From Bordetella parapertussis (GTDB lineage: Bacteria; Pseudomonadota; Gammaproteobacteria; Burkholderiales; Burkholderiaceae_B), in the NCBI GenBank assembly GCA_945903445.1, contig CAMDNZ010000012.1:1-64000 (forward strand): a stretch of 64,000 nucleotides of DNA, read 5' to 3'. Below the pieces are notes generated by a model. It searched no databases. It was not told the DNA's origin and saw only the letters and a list, made by a program, of their open reading frames with translations. Each line of letters opens with the position of its first letter. The first letter of the stretch is position 1. Made by a program: the position numbers and the translations under genes. Shown here one piece after another: positions 8,613 through 17,788 of this stretch.

Positions 8613-10658
8613 TCAAAGAACTTGTTTGACGGCCGCAGCCACACGCTCTGCGGTCAATCCGAAGAATTTGAACAGGTCGCCGGCCGGTGCCGACTCGCCA
8701 TAGCGATCGATACCGACGACGGCGCCTTCGAGGCCGACGTACTTGTGCCAGAAGGCGGTGATGCCGGCCTCGACCGCCACGCGCGGCAGGTCGGCAGGCA
8801 ACACCTGGCAACGCCATTTTGCATCTTGCTTGTCGAACACATCGGTGCTGGGCATGGACACCACGCGCACCGCGATGCCTTCGGCTTCGAGCGAGGCCTG
8901 GGCCTGCAATGCCAAGGCAACTTCCGAACCCGTGGCGATGATGACCGCACGTGCATCGTCGGCATCGCGCAATACGTAGCCGCCACGCGCAACGGCGGCC
9001 AAGGTCTCGGCATCGCGCTCGACGTAGGGCAGGTTTTGACGCGACAACAGCAACGCGGTCGGACCGCCATCCTGCACGGTCATGCCGATGCTGGCCGGAC
9101 GGCTGACTGCCGAACCCCAGGCCACGGCCGTCTCGACCGTATCGCACGGACGCCAGACCGACAGATTGGGAATCAAACGCAGGCTGGCCGCATGCTCGAT
9201 AGATTGGTGGGTGGGACCGTCTTCGCCCAGACCGATGGAGTCGTGCGTGAACACATGCACCACCCTCGCTTTCATCAGGGCCGCCATGCGGATGGCATTA
9301 CGCGAGTAGTCGGAGAAAGTCAGGAACGTGCCGCCGAAAGGCAGGTAACCGCCATGCAAGGCGATACCGTTCATGATGGCGGCCATGCCGAATTCACGCA
9401 CGCCGTAGTTGATGTGACGACCGAACTTCAGCGCTTGCGAGCCGATACGCACGGGCACCACGCCCTTCCAATCGGTGTAGTTCGAGCCGGTCAGGTCGGC
9501 CGAGCCGCCCAGCAGTTCGGGCAGGGCTTCGGCCAGCGCCGCGATGGCGAATTGCGATGCTTTGCGCGTCGCGACCGTCTCGGCGCGAGTCTGGGTCGCG
9601 TCCACGTAAGCCTGCAAGGCTTGCGCGAAATCAACGGGCAATTCGCCTTTCAGCCGGCGCGACAGTTCGGCGGCTTCTGCGGGGAACTCGGCCGCGTAAG
9701 CGTCGAAACGCTTTTGCCAATCGGCTTGAGCCCGAGCGCCGGTTGCGCGAGCGTCCCAGCCGTCGTACACGGCTTGGGGCAACTCGAACGGCGCGTGATC
9801 CCATTGCAGCACCTTGCGGGTGGCGGCGATTTCGTCGTTGCCCAGCGGCGCACCGTGAACCTTGTCGGTGCCTTGCATCGTGGGCGCGCCCTTGCCGATC
9901 ACCGTACGGCACAGGATCAACGTGGGGCCGCTGTTGTCGGCGGTGTTGCTGCGCGCCAGCGTGATCGCGGCATCGACCGCGGCAGCATCGTGACCGTCTA
10001 CGCCACGCACCACGTTCCAGCCGTAGCCTTCAAAGCGGCGGGCCGTATCGTCGCCGAACCAGTGTTCGACTTTGCCATCGATAGAAATGCCGTTGTCGTC
10101 ATACAGCACGACCAGCTTGGACAACTTGAGCACGCCCGCCAGCGAGCAGACTTCATGCGAAATACCTTCCATCAGGCAGCCGTCGCCTGCGAACACGTAG
10201 GTGTGATGATCGACCACGTCGTGGCCAGGCTTATTGAATTCGGCTGCCAGCAAGGCTTCGGCCAGCGCCATACCCACGGCGTTGCCCAGACCCTGACCCA
10301 AAGGACCGGTGGTGGTTTCGACTCCGGGGGTGACGCCCACTTCGGGGTGGCCGGGCGTGCGCGAATGCAGTTGGCGGAAATTCTTGAGTTCTTCGATCGG
10401 CAGGTCGTAGCCCGTCAGGTGCAGCAAAGCGTAGATCAGCATCGAGCCGTGGCCGTTAGACAGCACGAAACGGTCGCGGTTGAACCAGGCGGGATCGGCC
10501 GGGTTGTGGCGCAGATGATTGCCCCACAGCGCCTGGGCGATCTCGGCCATGCCCATGGGTGCGCCGGGGTGACCGGAGTTGGCTTGTTGCACGGCGTCCA
10601 TGGCCAAAACGCGGATGGCATTGGCGAGGTCGGCGGTCGAGGCGAAAGAAGAGCTCAT
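8613..10658 (-). CDS. tkt: Transketolase
   Basis: 681 residues, a full-length thiamine-diphosphate transketolase that transfers two-carbon units in the non-oxidative pentose phosphate pathway. Visible marks are ANSGHPGAPMGMA near the N terminus, the TPP-binding GDGCLMEG, and HDSIGLGEDGPTHQ in the pyrimidine domain. Start at ATG 10658 (MSSSFAST); a longer reading frame exists upstream but has no matching sequence. It is the first gene of the operon with gapA and pgk, an arrangement I recall from Bordetella relatives and consistent with coordinated sugar-phosphate metabolism. Confidence 0.97.
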   Translation of the reverse strand: MSSSFASTADLANAIRVLAMDAVQQANSGHPGAPMGMAEIAQALWGNHLRHNPADPAWFNRDRFVLSNGHGSMLIYALLHLTGYDLPIEELKNFRQLHSRTPGHPEVGVTPGVETTTGPLGQGLGNAVGMALAEALLAAEFNKPGHDVVDHHTYVFAGDGCLMEGISHEVCSLAGVLKLSKLVVLYDDNGISIDGKVEHWFGDDTARRFEGYGWNVVRGVDGHDAAAVDAAITLARSNTADNSGPTLILCRTVIGKGAPTMQGTDKVHGAPLGNDEIAATRKVLQWDHAPFELPQAVYDGWDARATGARAQADWQKRFDAYAAEFPAEAAELSRRLKGELPVDFAQALQAYVDATQTRAETVATRKASQFAIAALAEALPELLGGSADLTGSNYTDWKGVVPVRIGSQALKFGRHINYGVREFGMAAIMNGIALHGGYLPFGGTFLTFSDYSRNAIRMAALMKARVVHVFTHDSIGLGEDGPTHQSIEHAASLRLIPNLSVWRPCDTVETAVAWGSAVSRPASIGMTVQDGGPTALLLSRQNLPYVERDAETLAAVARGGYVLRDADDARAVIIATGSEVALALQAQASLEAEGIAVRVVSMPSTDVFDKQDAKWRCQVLPADLPRVAVEAGITAFWHKYVGLEGAVVGIDRYGESAPAGDLFKFFGLTAERVAAAVKQVL

Positions 10659-10858
10659 TGAATACCCGGCAGTATTGAACGGGCCCCACGCGCGCAACCG
10701 GACGTCACACACGGCCGGGGCCGGCTTGGAAAGCTCAAGATTTTAGCATCCGGCGCGATAGGCTCGATTTGAGGCACACTTATGCCAAAGGCGTCGTCGG
10801 TCACCGGGCACACCGGTGCCGACCGCCTTGGCCGACCCCTTAGAACGACCGGATTTTT

Positions 10859-11593
10859 ATGGCAGCACCGCGTTTTTATTGCCCCATCCCCCTCGCGCCC
10901 AACTGTGCGCTCGATCTGCCGGACGACTTGGCGCATTACGCCGGTCGTGTGCTGCGCCTACGCGATGGCGCCGCCGTAGTGCTGTTCGATGGCAGTGGCG
11001 GCGAATACCCCGCGCACCTTCGAATCGAATCCAAACGGGTCGCCGCGCATCTGGGCGCACACGTAGCACGCGAGGCCGAATTGGCCGGGTGCATCACGCT
11101 GGTGCAGGGGCTACCCAGCGGCGACAAAATGGATTGGGTGATCGAAAAAGCGGTCGAACTGGGCGTGCAAAAAATCGTGCCCATCGCCGCCGATCGGAGC
11201 GTCCTGCAATTACAAGGCGAGCGGCTGGCCAAGCGTATGACCCATTGGCGTCGAGTGGCGCAGTCGGCGGCAGAACAATGCGGCCGCAATCGTTTGCCAG
11301 AGATCGAAACCCTGCAAAGGCTAGACGACTGGCTGGCCCGCCCACAGGATGTCGCAACGCTGATGTGCCACCCGGACGCCACTCGAAGCTTGCGCTCGGT
11401 CTTGGCCAAACCACTGGCGTCGAAGGCCGTCACCTTGGTGGTTGGCCCCGAAGGCGGGTGGTCGTCCGCCGAGCAGGCAGCCGCGCAGCATGTGACGCTG
11501 GTGCGCTGGGGCACCCGCGTGTTGCGCAGCGAGACGGCGGGTGTCGCCTTGACGGCTGCGGTGACCCAGGCGCTGGCCTGGGAAAACGATTAG
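10859..11593 (+). CDS. rsmE: 16S rRNA m3U1498 methyltransferase
   Basis: 244 residues, normal RsmE length. This SPOUT (trefoil-knot) enzyme uses S-adenosylmethionine to methylate N3 of U1498 in 16S rRNA. The N-terminal PUA-like domain starts RFYCP; the knot region holds the family motifs VIEKAVELGV, GPEGGW and RVLRSETA. Divergent from tkt across about 200 bases. The last four bases overlap the stop of the convergent barstar-like gene. Confidence 0.93.
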   Translation: MAAPRFYCPIPLAPNCALDLPDDLAHYAGRVLRLRDGAAVVLFDGSGGEYPAHLRIESKRVAAHLGAHVAREAELAGCITLVQGLPSGDKMDWVIEKAVELGVQKIVPIAADRSVLQLQGERLAKRMTHWRRVAQSAAEQCGRNRLPEIETLQRLDDWLARPQDVATLMCHPDATRSLRSVLAKPLASKAVTLVVGPEGGWSSAEQAAAQHVTLVRWGTRVLRSETAGVALTAAVTQALAWEND

Positions 11594-12054
11594 CCTTCGC
11601 CGTAAGGCGCAGCCGCTACGCCGGGTTCGGGATCGGGATGTTTGCCGGCGTGCTCGACCACGTAGGCAAAGCTTCGACTGTTCTCGCGGGCAAAGGCGAC
11701 GACATCGGCGCAAATGGACGCGATCCGCTGAGCGTCCTCGGAAAGGGCAGGATCGCCGGAATGCAGCTTGAACAGCCACAACACCATGCCTTGCTTCTGA
11801 TCGATGACGGCATCGCACAGGCAATCGTACAAGGCATCGAAATCATTGCCGAAGAACTCAGGCGCATCGACGGCGCGCGCAATGGCGCGCAAGACGGCCG
11901 ACCGGCTACGCGCTCGATCGCAATCGGCCACGAGCAAGGGCACATTCGCCTCGGCAGCCGTATCCACGACCATCACTTTGTCCCACTCGGTGGCGTCGAG
12001 TTCGCCCCCGGTTTGCAACTGCCGGAGCAGCGTCGCCGTAGCGGTACGCGTCAT
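11590..12054 (-). CDS. Barstar-family protein (RNase inhibitor-like)
   Basis: 154 residues from ATG 12054, which has a strong GAGGAG site about eight bases upstream; a longer frame from 12120 lacks one. The middle contains the barstar signature FFGNDFDALYDCL, the segment that in Bacillus barstar plugs the barnase active site. The acidic composition and C-terminal PDPEPG tail fit an inhibitor. No barnase-type RNase gene lies nearby, so it is an orphan antitoxin-like protein, possibly acting on an endogenous or imported RNase. Convergent with rsmE, overlapping by four bases. Confidence 0.82.
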   Translation of the reverse strand: MTRTATATLLRQLQTGGELDATEWDKVMVVDTAAEANVPLLVADCDRARSRSAVLRAIARAVDAPEFFGNDFDALYDCLCDAVIDQKQGMVLWLFKLHSGDPALSEDAQRIASICADVVAFARENSRSFAYVVEHAGKHPDPEPGVAAAPYGEG

Positions 12055-12283
12055 ACCGGTTCTCCTCAAAAACGCGGTGCCTGTTGGCACCAAATGGCCT
12101 TGGCGCAGGGACGTCACCATCAGGTGCTGCCACGGCTACGGGCATCGTATCGACAACCTATTGAACGATCAATCGGTGGGTGTGTAACCAAGCGTCGAAA
12201 TGTCGCCTGCAAACAAAGTCAGACAATACGGCACTCCGTCCAAACCGTCCGCGAGATCGGGTCGAACCGATACATCTGAACGG

Positions 12284-12324
12284 AAAACGGGCCGAGTCCA
12301 CCTGTTACGGCTGGCTCGACCCGT
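12284..12324 (-). terminator. Probable terminator of maeB
   Basis: The inverted repeat 12287-12296 / 12315-12324 (ten pairs with one G-T wobble) lies about 40 bases after the maeB stop. On the minus strand it is followed by four T (12287-12284). The rest of 12055-12362 shows no gene. Confidence 0.55.
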
Positions 12325-12362
12325 TGGGTCTTCAGTTCGACCTATATAGGCCGAGGCGACAG

Positions 12363-14684
12363 TTAACGCGTCGTGTTGGCATCCACCACGGTCAAGGCGG
12401 TCATGTTGACGATGCGTCGTACCGTCGAGCTGGCCGTCAAGATGTGAACCGGCGCGTTCACGCCCAAAAGGAACGGCCCCACTGCGACGTTGCCGCCGGC
12501 AGCCGTCTTCAGCAGGTTGTAGGCGATGTTGCCGCTATCGACGTTGGGGGTGACCAACAAATTGGCTTGTCCCTTCAGAGGCGACGAGGGCAGCAGCTTC
12601 ATGCGCAAGGCTTCGTCCAGGGCGCAATCGCCATGCATTTCGCCGTCGATTTCCAAGTCGGGCGCACGCTCGCGCACCAGGCGCAGGGCCTCGCGCATCT
12701 TGGCGCCCGAAGCCGCATTGCCCGCGCCGAAATTCGAACGCGACAACAACGCGACCTTGGGGAACAGATTCATTTCGGCCATGCGTTCGGCGGCCGCCAC
12801 CGTGAACTCGGCGATCTGCTCAGCCGTAGGATCGTCGGTGACGTGCGTATCGACCAGCGCCACCGTGCGCTCGTTGACCAGCAGCACGTTCATAGCTGCG
12901 TAAACCTTGGCCCCCGGACGCAAGCCGATGACCTCGTCGATGAACCGCAGGTGATCGTCATACGCCCCCACGGTGCCGCAGATCAAGCCGTCGGCATCGC
13001 CCAGGTGCACCATCATGGCACCGATGAGGGTGTTGCGACGACGCATCTCGACCCGCGCCATTTCCTTGGTGATGCCGCGCCGGGACATGACCTCCCAGTA
13101 GGTGGTCCAGTAGGTATGGAAGCGATCGTCGTATTCTGGGTTGCAGACCTGCACGTCTTCGTTGAGCTTTAAGCGCAGGCCGAATTTCTCGATACGCGCT
13201 GCCAGCACGGTCGGACGACCCACCAGAATGGGACTCGCCAGCCCTTCGTCCACGACAACTTGAACCGCACGCAGCACGCGCTCGTCTTCGCCTTCGGTGA
13301 AGACGATGCGAGTTCGCGCGCCTTCGCGCACCAGACGCTTGGCGTTGGCGAACAAGGGCTTCATGAACGCGCCCGAGTGATACACGAACTGCTGCAACTG
13401 ATCGACGTAAGCGTCCAGATCGACAATGGGACGGGTGGCGACGCCATCTTCCATCGCGGCACGCGCCACAGCTGTGGCGATACGCACGATCAGACGCGGA
13501 TCGAACGGTTTGGGAATCAGGTATTCGGGGCCGAACGAGATGTCGGACGTGCCGTAGGCAGCGGCGACCACTTCGTTCTGCTCTTCCTGCGCCAATGCGG
13601 CGATGGCCACGACGGCGGCCTTCTCCATGTTGCGCGTGATGGTCGTGGCCCCGACGTCCATGGCACCCCGGAAAATGTAGGGGAAACACAGGACGTTGTT
13701 GACCTGATTGGGATAGTCGGAGCGTCCGGTGGCCATAACCACATCGTCGCGCACCGAATGCGCCACCTCGGGCAGGATCTCGGGCGTAGGATTGGCCAAG
13801 GCCAGAATCAGCGGACGCGGACCCATGCGAGCGACCATTTCGGGTTTGAGCACGCCGCCCGCCGACAAGCCCAGGAACACGTCCGCATCGTCGATCACGT
13901 CGGCCAGCACACGGCTGTCGGTGGGTTGCGCGAACATGGCTTTGTCCGGATCCATCAAAGTCGTGCGACCTTCATAGACCACGCCTTCGATGTCGGTCAC
14001 CCAGATATTGTGCTTGGGCAAGCCTAAGTCCACCATCAATTCGAGGCAAGCCAGCGCGGCGGCGCCAGCGCCGGATACCACGACCTTGACCTTCTCGATG
14101 TTTTTACCGACCACTTTCAGGCCGTTGATGAACGCCGCACATACCGTGATGGCGGTGCCGTGCTGATCGTCGTGGAACACCGGAATCTTCATCCGTTCGC
14201 GCAGCTTGCGCTCGACGGCGAAGCACTCGGGGGCCTTGATGTCTTCGAGGTTGATGCCGCCGAAGGTCGGTTCGAGGCCGGCGATGATGTCGACCAGCTT
14301 GTCGGGATCGGTTTCGTTGATCTCGATGTCGAACACGTCCAGGCCGGCGAACTTCTTGAACAGCACCGCCTTGCCTTCCATGACCGGCTTGGCAGCCAGC
14401 GCACCGATGTTGCCCAGCCCTAACACGGCTGTGCCATTGGTGATCACGCCGACCAGGTTGCCCCGGGCGGTATAGCGAAACGCATTGACCGGATCGGCAA
14501 CGATCTCTTCGCAGGCAGCAGCGACGCCGGGCGAATATGCCAGCGCCAGATCGCGCTGGTTCGAGAGTTGTTTGGTCGGCATGATCGAGATCTTGCCGGG
14601 GCGGCCGGACTCATGATATTCGAGTGCGGCCTTGCGCAGATTGTCATCCATGGGGTCGTAGGGCGTATGAGCAAAAGCGGACAT
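12363..14684 (-). CDS. maeB: NADP-dependent malic enzyme with phosphotransacetylase-like domain
   Basis: 773 residues, close to E. coli MaeB (759). It decarboxylates malate to pyruvate, giving NADPH. Domain order: malic enzyme N-terminal (from PGKISIMPTKQL), NAD(P)-binding Rossmann segment with VSGAGAAALA, then from about residue 440 a phosphate acetyl/butaryl transferase domain (starts RLVREGARTRIVF) that is usually regulatory. Start ATG 14684 sits one base after the TAA of the upstream FAD-like gene, so translation is probably coupled. Followed by a hairpin at 12287-12324. Confidence 0.95.
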   Translation of the reverse strand: MSAFAHTPYDPMDDNLRKAALEYHESGRPGKISIMPTKQLSNQRDLALAYSPGVAAACEEIVADPVNAFRYTARGNLVGVITNGTAVLGLGNIGALAAKPVMEGKAVLFKKFAGLDVFDIEINETDPDKLVDIIAGLEPTFGGINLEDIKAPECFAVERKLRERMKIPVFHDDQHGTAITVCAAFINGLKVVGKNIEKVKVVVSGAGAAALACLELMVDLGLPKHNIWVTDIEGVVYEGRTTLMDPDKAMFAQPTDSRVLADVIDDADVFLGLSAGGVLKPEMVARMGPRPLILALANPTPEILPEVAHSVRDDVVMATGRSDYPNQVNNVLCFPYIFRGAMDVGATTITRNMEKAAVVAIAALAQEEQNEVVAAAYGTSDISFGPEYLIPKPFDPRLIVRIATAVARAAMEDGVATRPIVDLDAYVDQLQQFVYHSGAFMKPLFANAKRLVREGARTRIVFTEGEDERVLRAVQVVVDEGLASPILVGRPTVLAARIEKFGLRLKLNEDVQVCNPEYDDRFHTYWTTYWEVMSRRGITKEMARVEMRRRNTLIGAMMVHLGDADGLICGTVGAYDDHLRFIDEVIGLRPGAKVYAAMNVLLVNERTVALVDTHVTDDPTAEQIAEFTVAAAERMAEMNLFPKVALLSRSNFGAGNAASGAKMREALRLVRERAPDLEIDGEMHGDCALDEALRMKLLPSSPLKGQANLLVTPNVDSGNIAYNLLKTAAGGNVAVGPFLLGVNAPVHILTASSTVRRIVNMTALTVVDANTTR

Positions 14685-14685
14685 C

Positions 14686-15621
14686 TTACTCTTTCGAGCC
14701 GCTTGCTGTGGTGCCTGGTGGCCACAGGGCCGCGACGCCACCGAAGCGCTGAAGCGGATCGAACGCATGACGCACTGCCACATCGCAACGTAGAAAAGCG
14801 TCTCGACCTGCGGTCATAGCGTCGCTCGGGGTATTGCATGACCCACGGACGCGAGCGATCGGCAAGCCCGCCACCAACAACCATCGCAAGGGAAACGCCA
14901 GATAACCCGCATGACCGAGCATGAGGTGTGACAGGTTGATCCCACCACCCGCATCGGGTTGCAGCGCGTCGAGACGGAAGCCGTCGTATCGATCGCCTTC
15001 GCCCACCCCAGGCTGAACAGTTTTTTGGGCGAGTTCGAACAGCGCCGGAACCAGTTGTTGAACGCGCGCCGAGCGCAAGGGCCGAGTATTCGTCGAACCG
15101 AACGCCCCCAAGGTTTCTATGGTGCCATCGTCGAACAAGACATCCACCGCCCGCACACCGCTGTCGGCGCACGCGCCGGCCCGCCAGGGGGTGGCCGGTT
15201 CGGCTGCCCAACGCGCCAGAGTCCATTCAGGCGGGACAGCGTCGAATTGAGTCAGGCCCCGGCGCGCAAGATCGCCCGCCAGGCACCCCGGTTCGGCCAA
15301 CCACGCGCCTGGCAGATCTGGCACGGGCACGCATGCGGTCAGTGCACCGACATCCAGCACCACGCACGCTGGCGCAGCATCGACTGCGCGATCGCCCAGT
15401 CCTGTCACCGCCAAACGCAGTGGAAACGATTGCTCGCGCGCCAACGCGCATAGTTGCGGCACCCCATCCCATGCTTGCGGCCTGACATAAACCTCGGACT
15501 GCAAACCAACACCGCGCACCCGGACGGCACCAGGAGCCACGGCCCGCAGCCGCGCCAGGCACTGCTCTAAAGCGTCGGGTGCACGTCGACCGATCAAAAA
15601 ACCCCGCCGCGATACTTGCAT
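14686..15621 (-). CDS. FAD-binding (GlcE-like) domain protein, function unknown
   Basis: 311 residues. The N-terminal half resembles an FAD_binding_4 / GlcD-GlcE type domain: RPQAWDGVPQLCALARE, VVLDVGAL and LAEPGCLAGDLARRGL follow the usual order of PP-loop domain strands. The glycine-rich flavin loop is poorly conserved (TGLGDRA in place of GGGTS-like), so FAD binding is uncertain. The C-terminal half resembles GlcE with a cap but lacks iron-sulfur motifs. The stop TAA lies one base before the maeB ATG. The start ATG 15621 is 46 bases from the divergent aminotransferase. It could be a glycolate-oxidase subunit relative repurposed next to malic enzyme. Confidence 0.65.
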   Translation of the reverse strand: MQVSRRGFLIGRRAPDALEQCLARLRAVAPGAVRVRGVGLQSEVYVRPQAWDGVPQLCALAREQSFPLRLAVTGLGDRAVDAAPACVVLDVGALTACVPVPDLPGAWLAEPGCLAGDLARRGLTQFDAVPPEWTLARWAAEPATPWRAGACADSGVRAVDVLFDDGTIETLGAFGSTNTRPLRSARVQQLVPALFELAQKTVQPGVGEGDRYDGFRLDALQPDAGGGINLSHLMLGHAGYLAFPLRWLLVAGLPIARVRGSCNTPSDAMTAGRDAFLRCDVAVRHAFDPLQRFGGVAALWPPGTTASGSKE

Positions 15622-15667
15622 GGTTAAAATTTCCTCTTCGACACTCTCGTTTAAAGCGAACTGCCTC

Positions 15668-16828
15668 ATGCCCCGCCCTGCTGCACGCACACACGACTTC
15701 CGGACCTTTCAAGTGGTCGAACTGTTCAAGCAGGCACAAGCGCGGCGCGAAGCCGGGCACGATGTGATCAGCATGGGCATCGGCGAACCCGACTTCACAG
15801 CGCCTGAACCCGTGCTGGAGGCTTTGGAACGCGCCGCGCGTGGCGGACTCTCCGGCTACACCTCGCCGGCCGGCATCTGGCCGCTGCGCGAAGCCATCGC
15901 TCAATTCTATGCGAGCCACTTCAGCGCGCCGGTGGATCCGCGGCGTGTCATCGTCACCTCGGGGGCCTCGGGGGCGCTGGCGTTGGCGTGCGCTGCGCTG
16001 GTCGATCCGGGACGCGAGGTGTTAATGCCCGATCCCTCTTACCCGGCCAACTGCAATTTCGTGCTGGCCGCGGGCGGGGTGCCGCGCCTCGCCCCCACAT
16101 CGGTCGCCGACCGCTATCAATTATCGGCCGCGATGGTCGAAGCGCACTGGACCGAGAAGACCGCAGGCGTGCTGATTGCGTCGCCCAGCAATCCTACGGG
16201 CACCAGCATTTCGCCCGACGCGCTAGTGGGTGTCTTGAAAGCGGTACGCACACGCGGCGGTTTCGTGATGATGGACGAAATCTACCTGGGCCTGTCGTAT
16301 GACGCCAAGCCCCAGTCGGCCTTAAGCGTGGACAACGACCTGATCGTCATCAACAGCTTCTCGAAGTACTTTCACATGACGGGTTGGCGACTGGGCTGGC
16401 TGATCGTGCCCGACGACATGGCCTCGACGGTCGAGAAGATGGCAGGCAGCCTGGCGATTTGCGCACCCACCTTGTCGCAGCACGCTGCGCTCGCCTGCTT
16501 CACGCCCGAAGCCATGCAGATTTTCGAACAGCGTAAACGCGCGTTTCAAAAACGTCGCGACTACTTGCTGCCCGAGTTCGAACGCTTGGGGTTGCACGTG
16601 CCCGTGCAACCCGATGGCGCGTTCTATATCTATGCCGATGTGTCCAAGACCGGCATGGACAGCGCGAAGTTTTCGAAGTGCCTGCTCGAACAGGCCAACA
16701 TCGCCGCTGTGCCGGGCCTGGATTTCGGGTTGACGCATGGCACGCAGATGGTGCGTTTTTCGTACGCCACCAGCCTCGACCGCCTGCACGAGGCGGTCGA
16801 TCGTATGAGCCGGTGGCTGCGGGCGTAG
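15668..16828 (+). CDS. Class I/II PLP-dependent aminotransferase
   Basis: 386 residues with fold-type I aminotransferase motifs: GIGEPDFTAPEPV, TSGASGALALA, SPSNPTGT, MMDEIYLGL, and the PLP-lysine block NSFSKYFHMTGWRLGW followed by the substrate-carboxylate Arg near VRFSYAT. This is the AspC/AlaA-like subgroup, probably acting on alanine, aspartate or an aromatic amino acid; the donor cannot be read from the sequence. I chose ATG 15668 (MPRPAART); an upstream ATG at 15620 would overlap the divergent FAD-like gene. Confidence 0.88.
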   Translation: MPRPAARTHDFRTFQVVELFKQAQARREAGHDVISMGIGEPDFTAPEPVLEALERAARGGLSGYTSPAGIWPLREAIAQFYASHFSAPVDPRRVIVTSGASGALALACAALVDPGREVLMPDPSYPANCNFVLAAGGVPRLAPTSVADRYQLSAAMVEAHWTEKTAGVLIASPSNPTGTSISPDALVGVLKAVRTRGGFVMMDEIYLGLSYDAKPQSALSVDNDLIVINSFSKYFHMTGWRLGWLIVPDDMASTVEKMAGSLAICAPTLSQHAALACFTPEAMQIFEQRKRAFQKRRDYLLPEFERLGLHVPVQPDGAFYIYADVSKTGMDSAKFSKCLLEQANIAAVPGLDFGLTHGTQMVRFSYATSLDRLHEAVDRMSRWLRA

Positions 16829-16840
16829 GGACAAGAAAAG

Positions 16841-16870
16841 CAAAACGGCCAGCCCTATGCAAGGCTGGCC
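16841..16870 (-). terminator. Terminator of the lytic transglycosylase gene
   Basis: Perfect 8-bp inverted repeat 16847-16854 / 16863-16870, followed on the minus strand by GTTTTGCTTTTC. It lies a few bases beyond the stop of the minus-strand gene and directly after the convergent aminotransferase, so it may serve both. Confidence 0.7.
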
Positions 16871-16876
16871 AGCCGA

Positions 16877-17704
16877 TCAATCTTCGCGGGTCAAGGGGAT
16901 GCCCGATGCCAGTGCCAAGCGGCGCCGCTCGGCCTGAACTTTGTTGCTGTAGCCGCCATCGCTCGGGCCTGTGGCCCCGACATAGCACGATAGGCCGCCA
17001 TTGATCGAACCGCGCCGGGCGATGCAGTCGCGCAAGATGATTGAGCCGACCTTGATGTTGGCGACCGGGTCCAAGGCTGCGTTCTCGCCGAACGGCTCGA
17101 ATTTTTCTTGATGGACTCGCGTCATCACCTGCATCAAGCCTTGCGCGCCCACCGGACTTTCGGCATACGGGTTGTAGCGCGACTCGATGGCCATGACGGC
17201 CAGCAACAAGAGGGGATCGATCTTGTGTGCAGCGCCCTCTTTATAGGCTGCATCCACCAGCGCACCGGTGGCGTCGTTGGCCACTTTGTATTTGCGCGCA
17301 ATGTAGCTGCGCAAGGCTTCGACCTGGGCGACAGTGGCACGACCGTCGTGACTGCGTTGGGCGCCCACCTTCGGCGGCACGCGCAGCGGTTGCAAGAAGG
17401 CGGTCGCGTTCGAGGCAGGTGCTTGAGGCACGGCCAACACGACGGCATCGCTGTCGGGTTCCGTGGGCAACCCGAATACGCTATCCTGCCCGGATTGTTG
17501 GGACGGCGCGAGTGAGGCCAACAAGGCACCATGCACCTGCAATGCCTGGGTACGCAAGCCTGGCAGGGCAAAACCGATACTGACCGTCACGATGACGGCA
17601 ATGCCAAGATATACCGAACACAGGCGCAGCCATTCTCCCACCACGCGGTAAGCGCGTCGGGCGATGCGGTTGACGTCGACGCCGACAGCGGACGCATAGG
17701 CCAT
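16877..17704 (-). CDS. Membrane-anchored lytic transglycosylase (SLT domain)
   Basis: 275 residues. One N-terminal membrane segment (about residues 29-50, YLGIAVIVTVSIGFALPGL) without a cleavage site, a Pro/Ala-rich linker, then an SLT (goose lysozyme-like) domain from about residue 145. The catalytic Glu is in AIESRYNP, with GAQGLMQVM and the Tyr of SCYVGATG following. The enzyme would cleave the MurNAc-GlcNAc bond with 1,6-anhydro formation, tethered in the inner membrane. Divergent from ubiD. Confidence 0.88.
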   Translation of the reverse strand: MAYASAVGVDVNRIARRAYRVVGEWLRLCSVYLGIAVIVTVSIGFALPGLRTQALQVHGALLASLAPSQQSGQDSVFGLPTEPDSDAVVLAVPQAPASNATAFLQPLRVPPKVGAQRSHDGRATVAQVEALRSYIARKYKVANDATGALVDAAYKEGAAHKIDPLLLLAVMAIESRYNPYAESPVGAQGLMQVMTRVHQEKFEPFGENAALDPVANIKVGSIILRDCIARRGSINGGLSCYVGATGPSDGGYSNKVQAERRRLALASGIPLTRED

Positions 17705-17788
17705 ATGGCGGATTCTCCAATTTGAAACAAGCCTGATGTTAACCGCTACTCACATAACTACTTGTAACACCATCTTCCGGGAATTGTT

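Noticed and set aside
8568..10661. 697-codon plus-strand open frame opposite tkt
   Set aside because: Shadow frame; tkt on the minus strand has every family motif, and the antisense product is His/Gln/Arg-rich with no domain.
10816..12279. 487-codon plus-strand frame across rsmE and the barstar gene
   Set aside because: Spans two recognised genes; Arg-rich out-of-frame translation.
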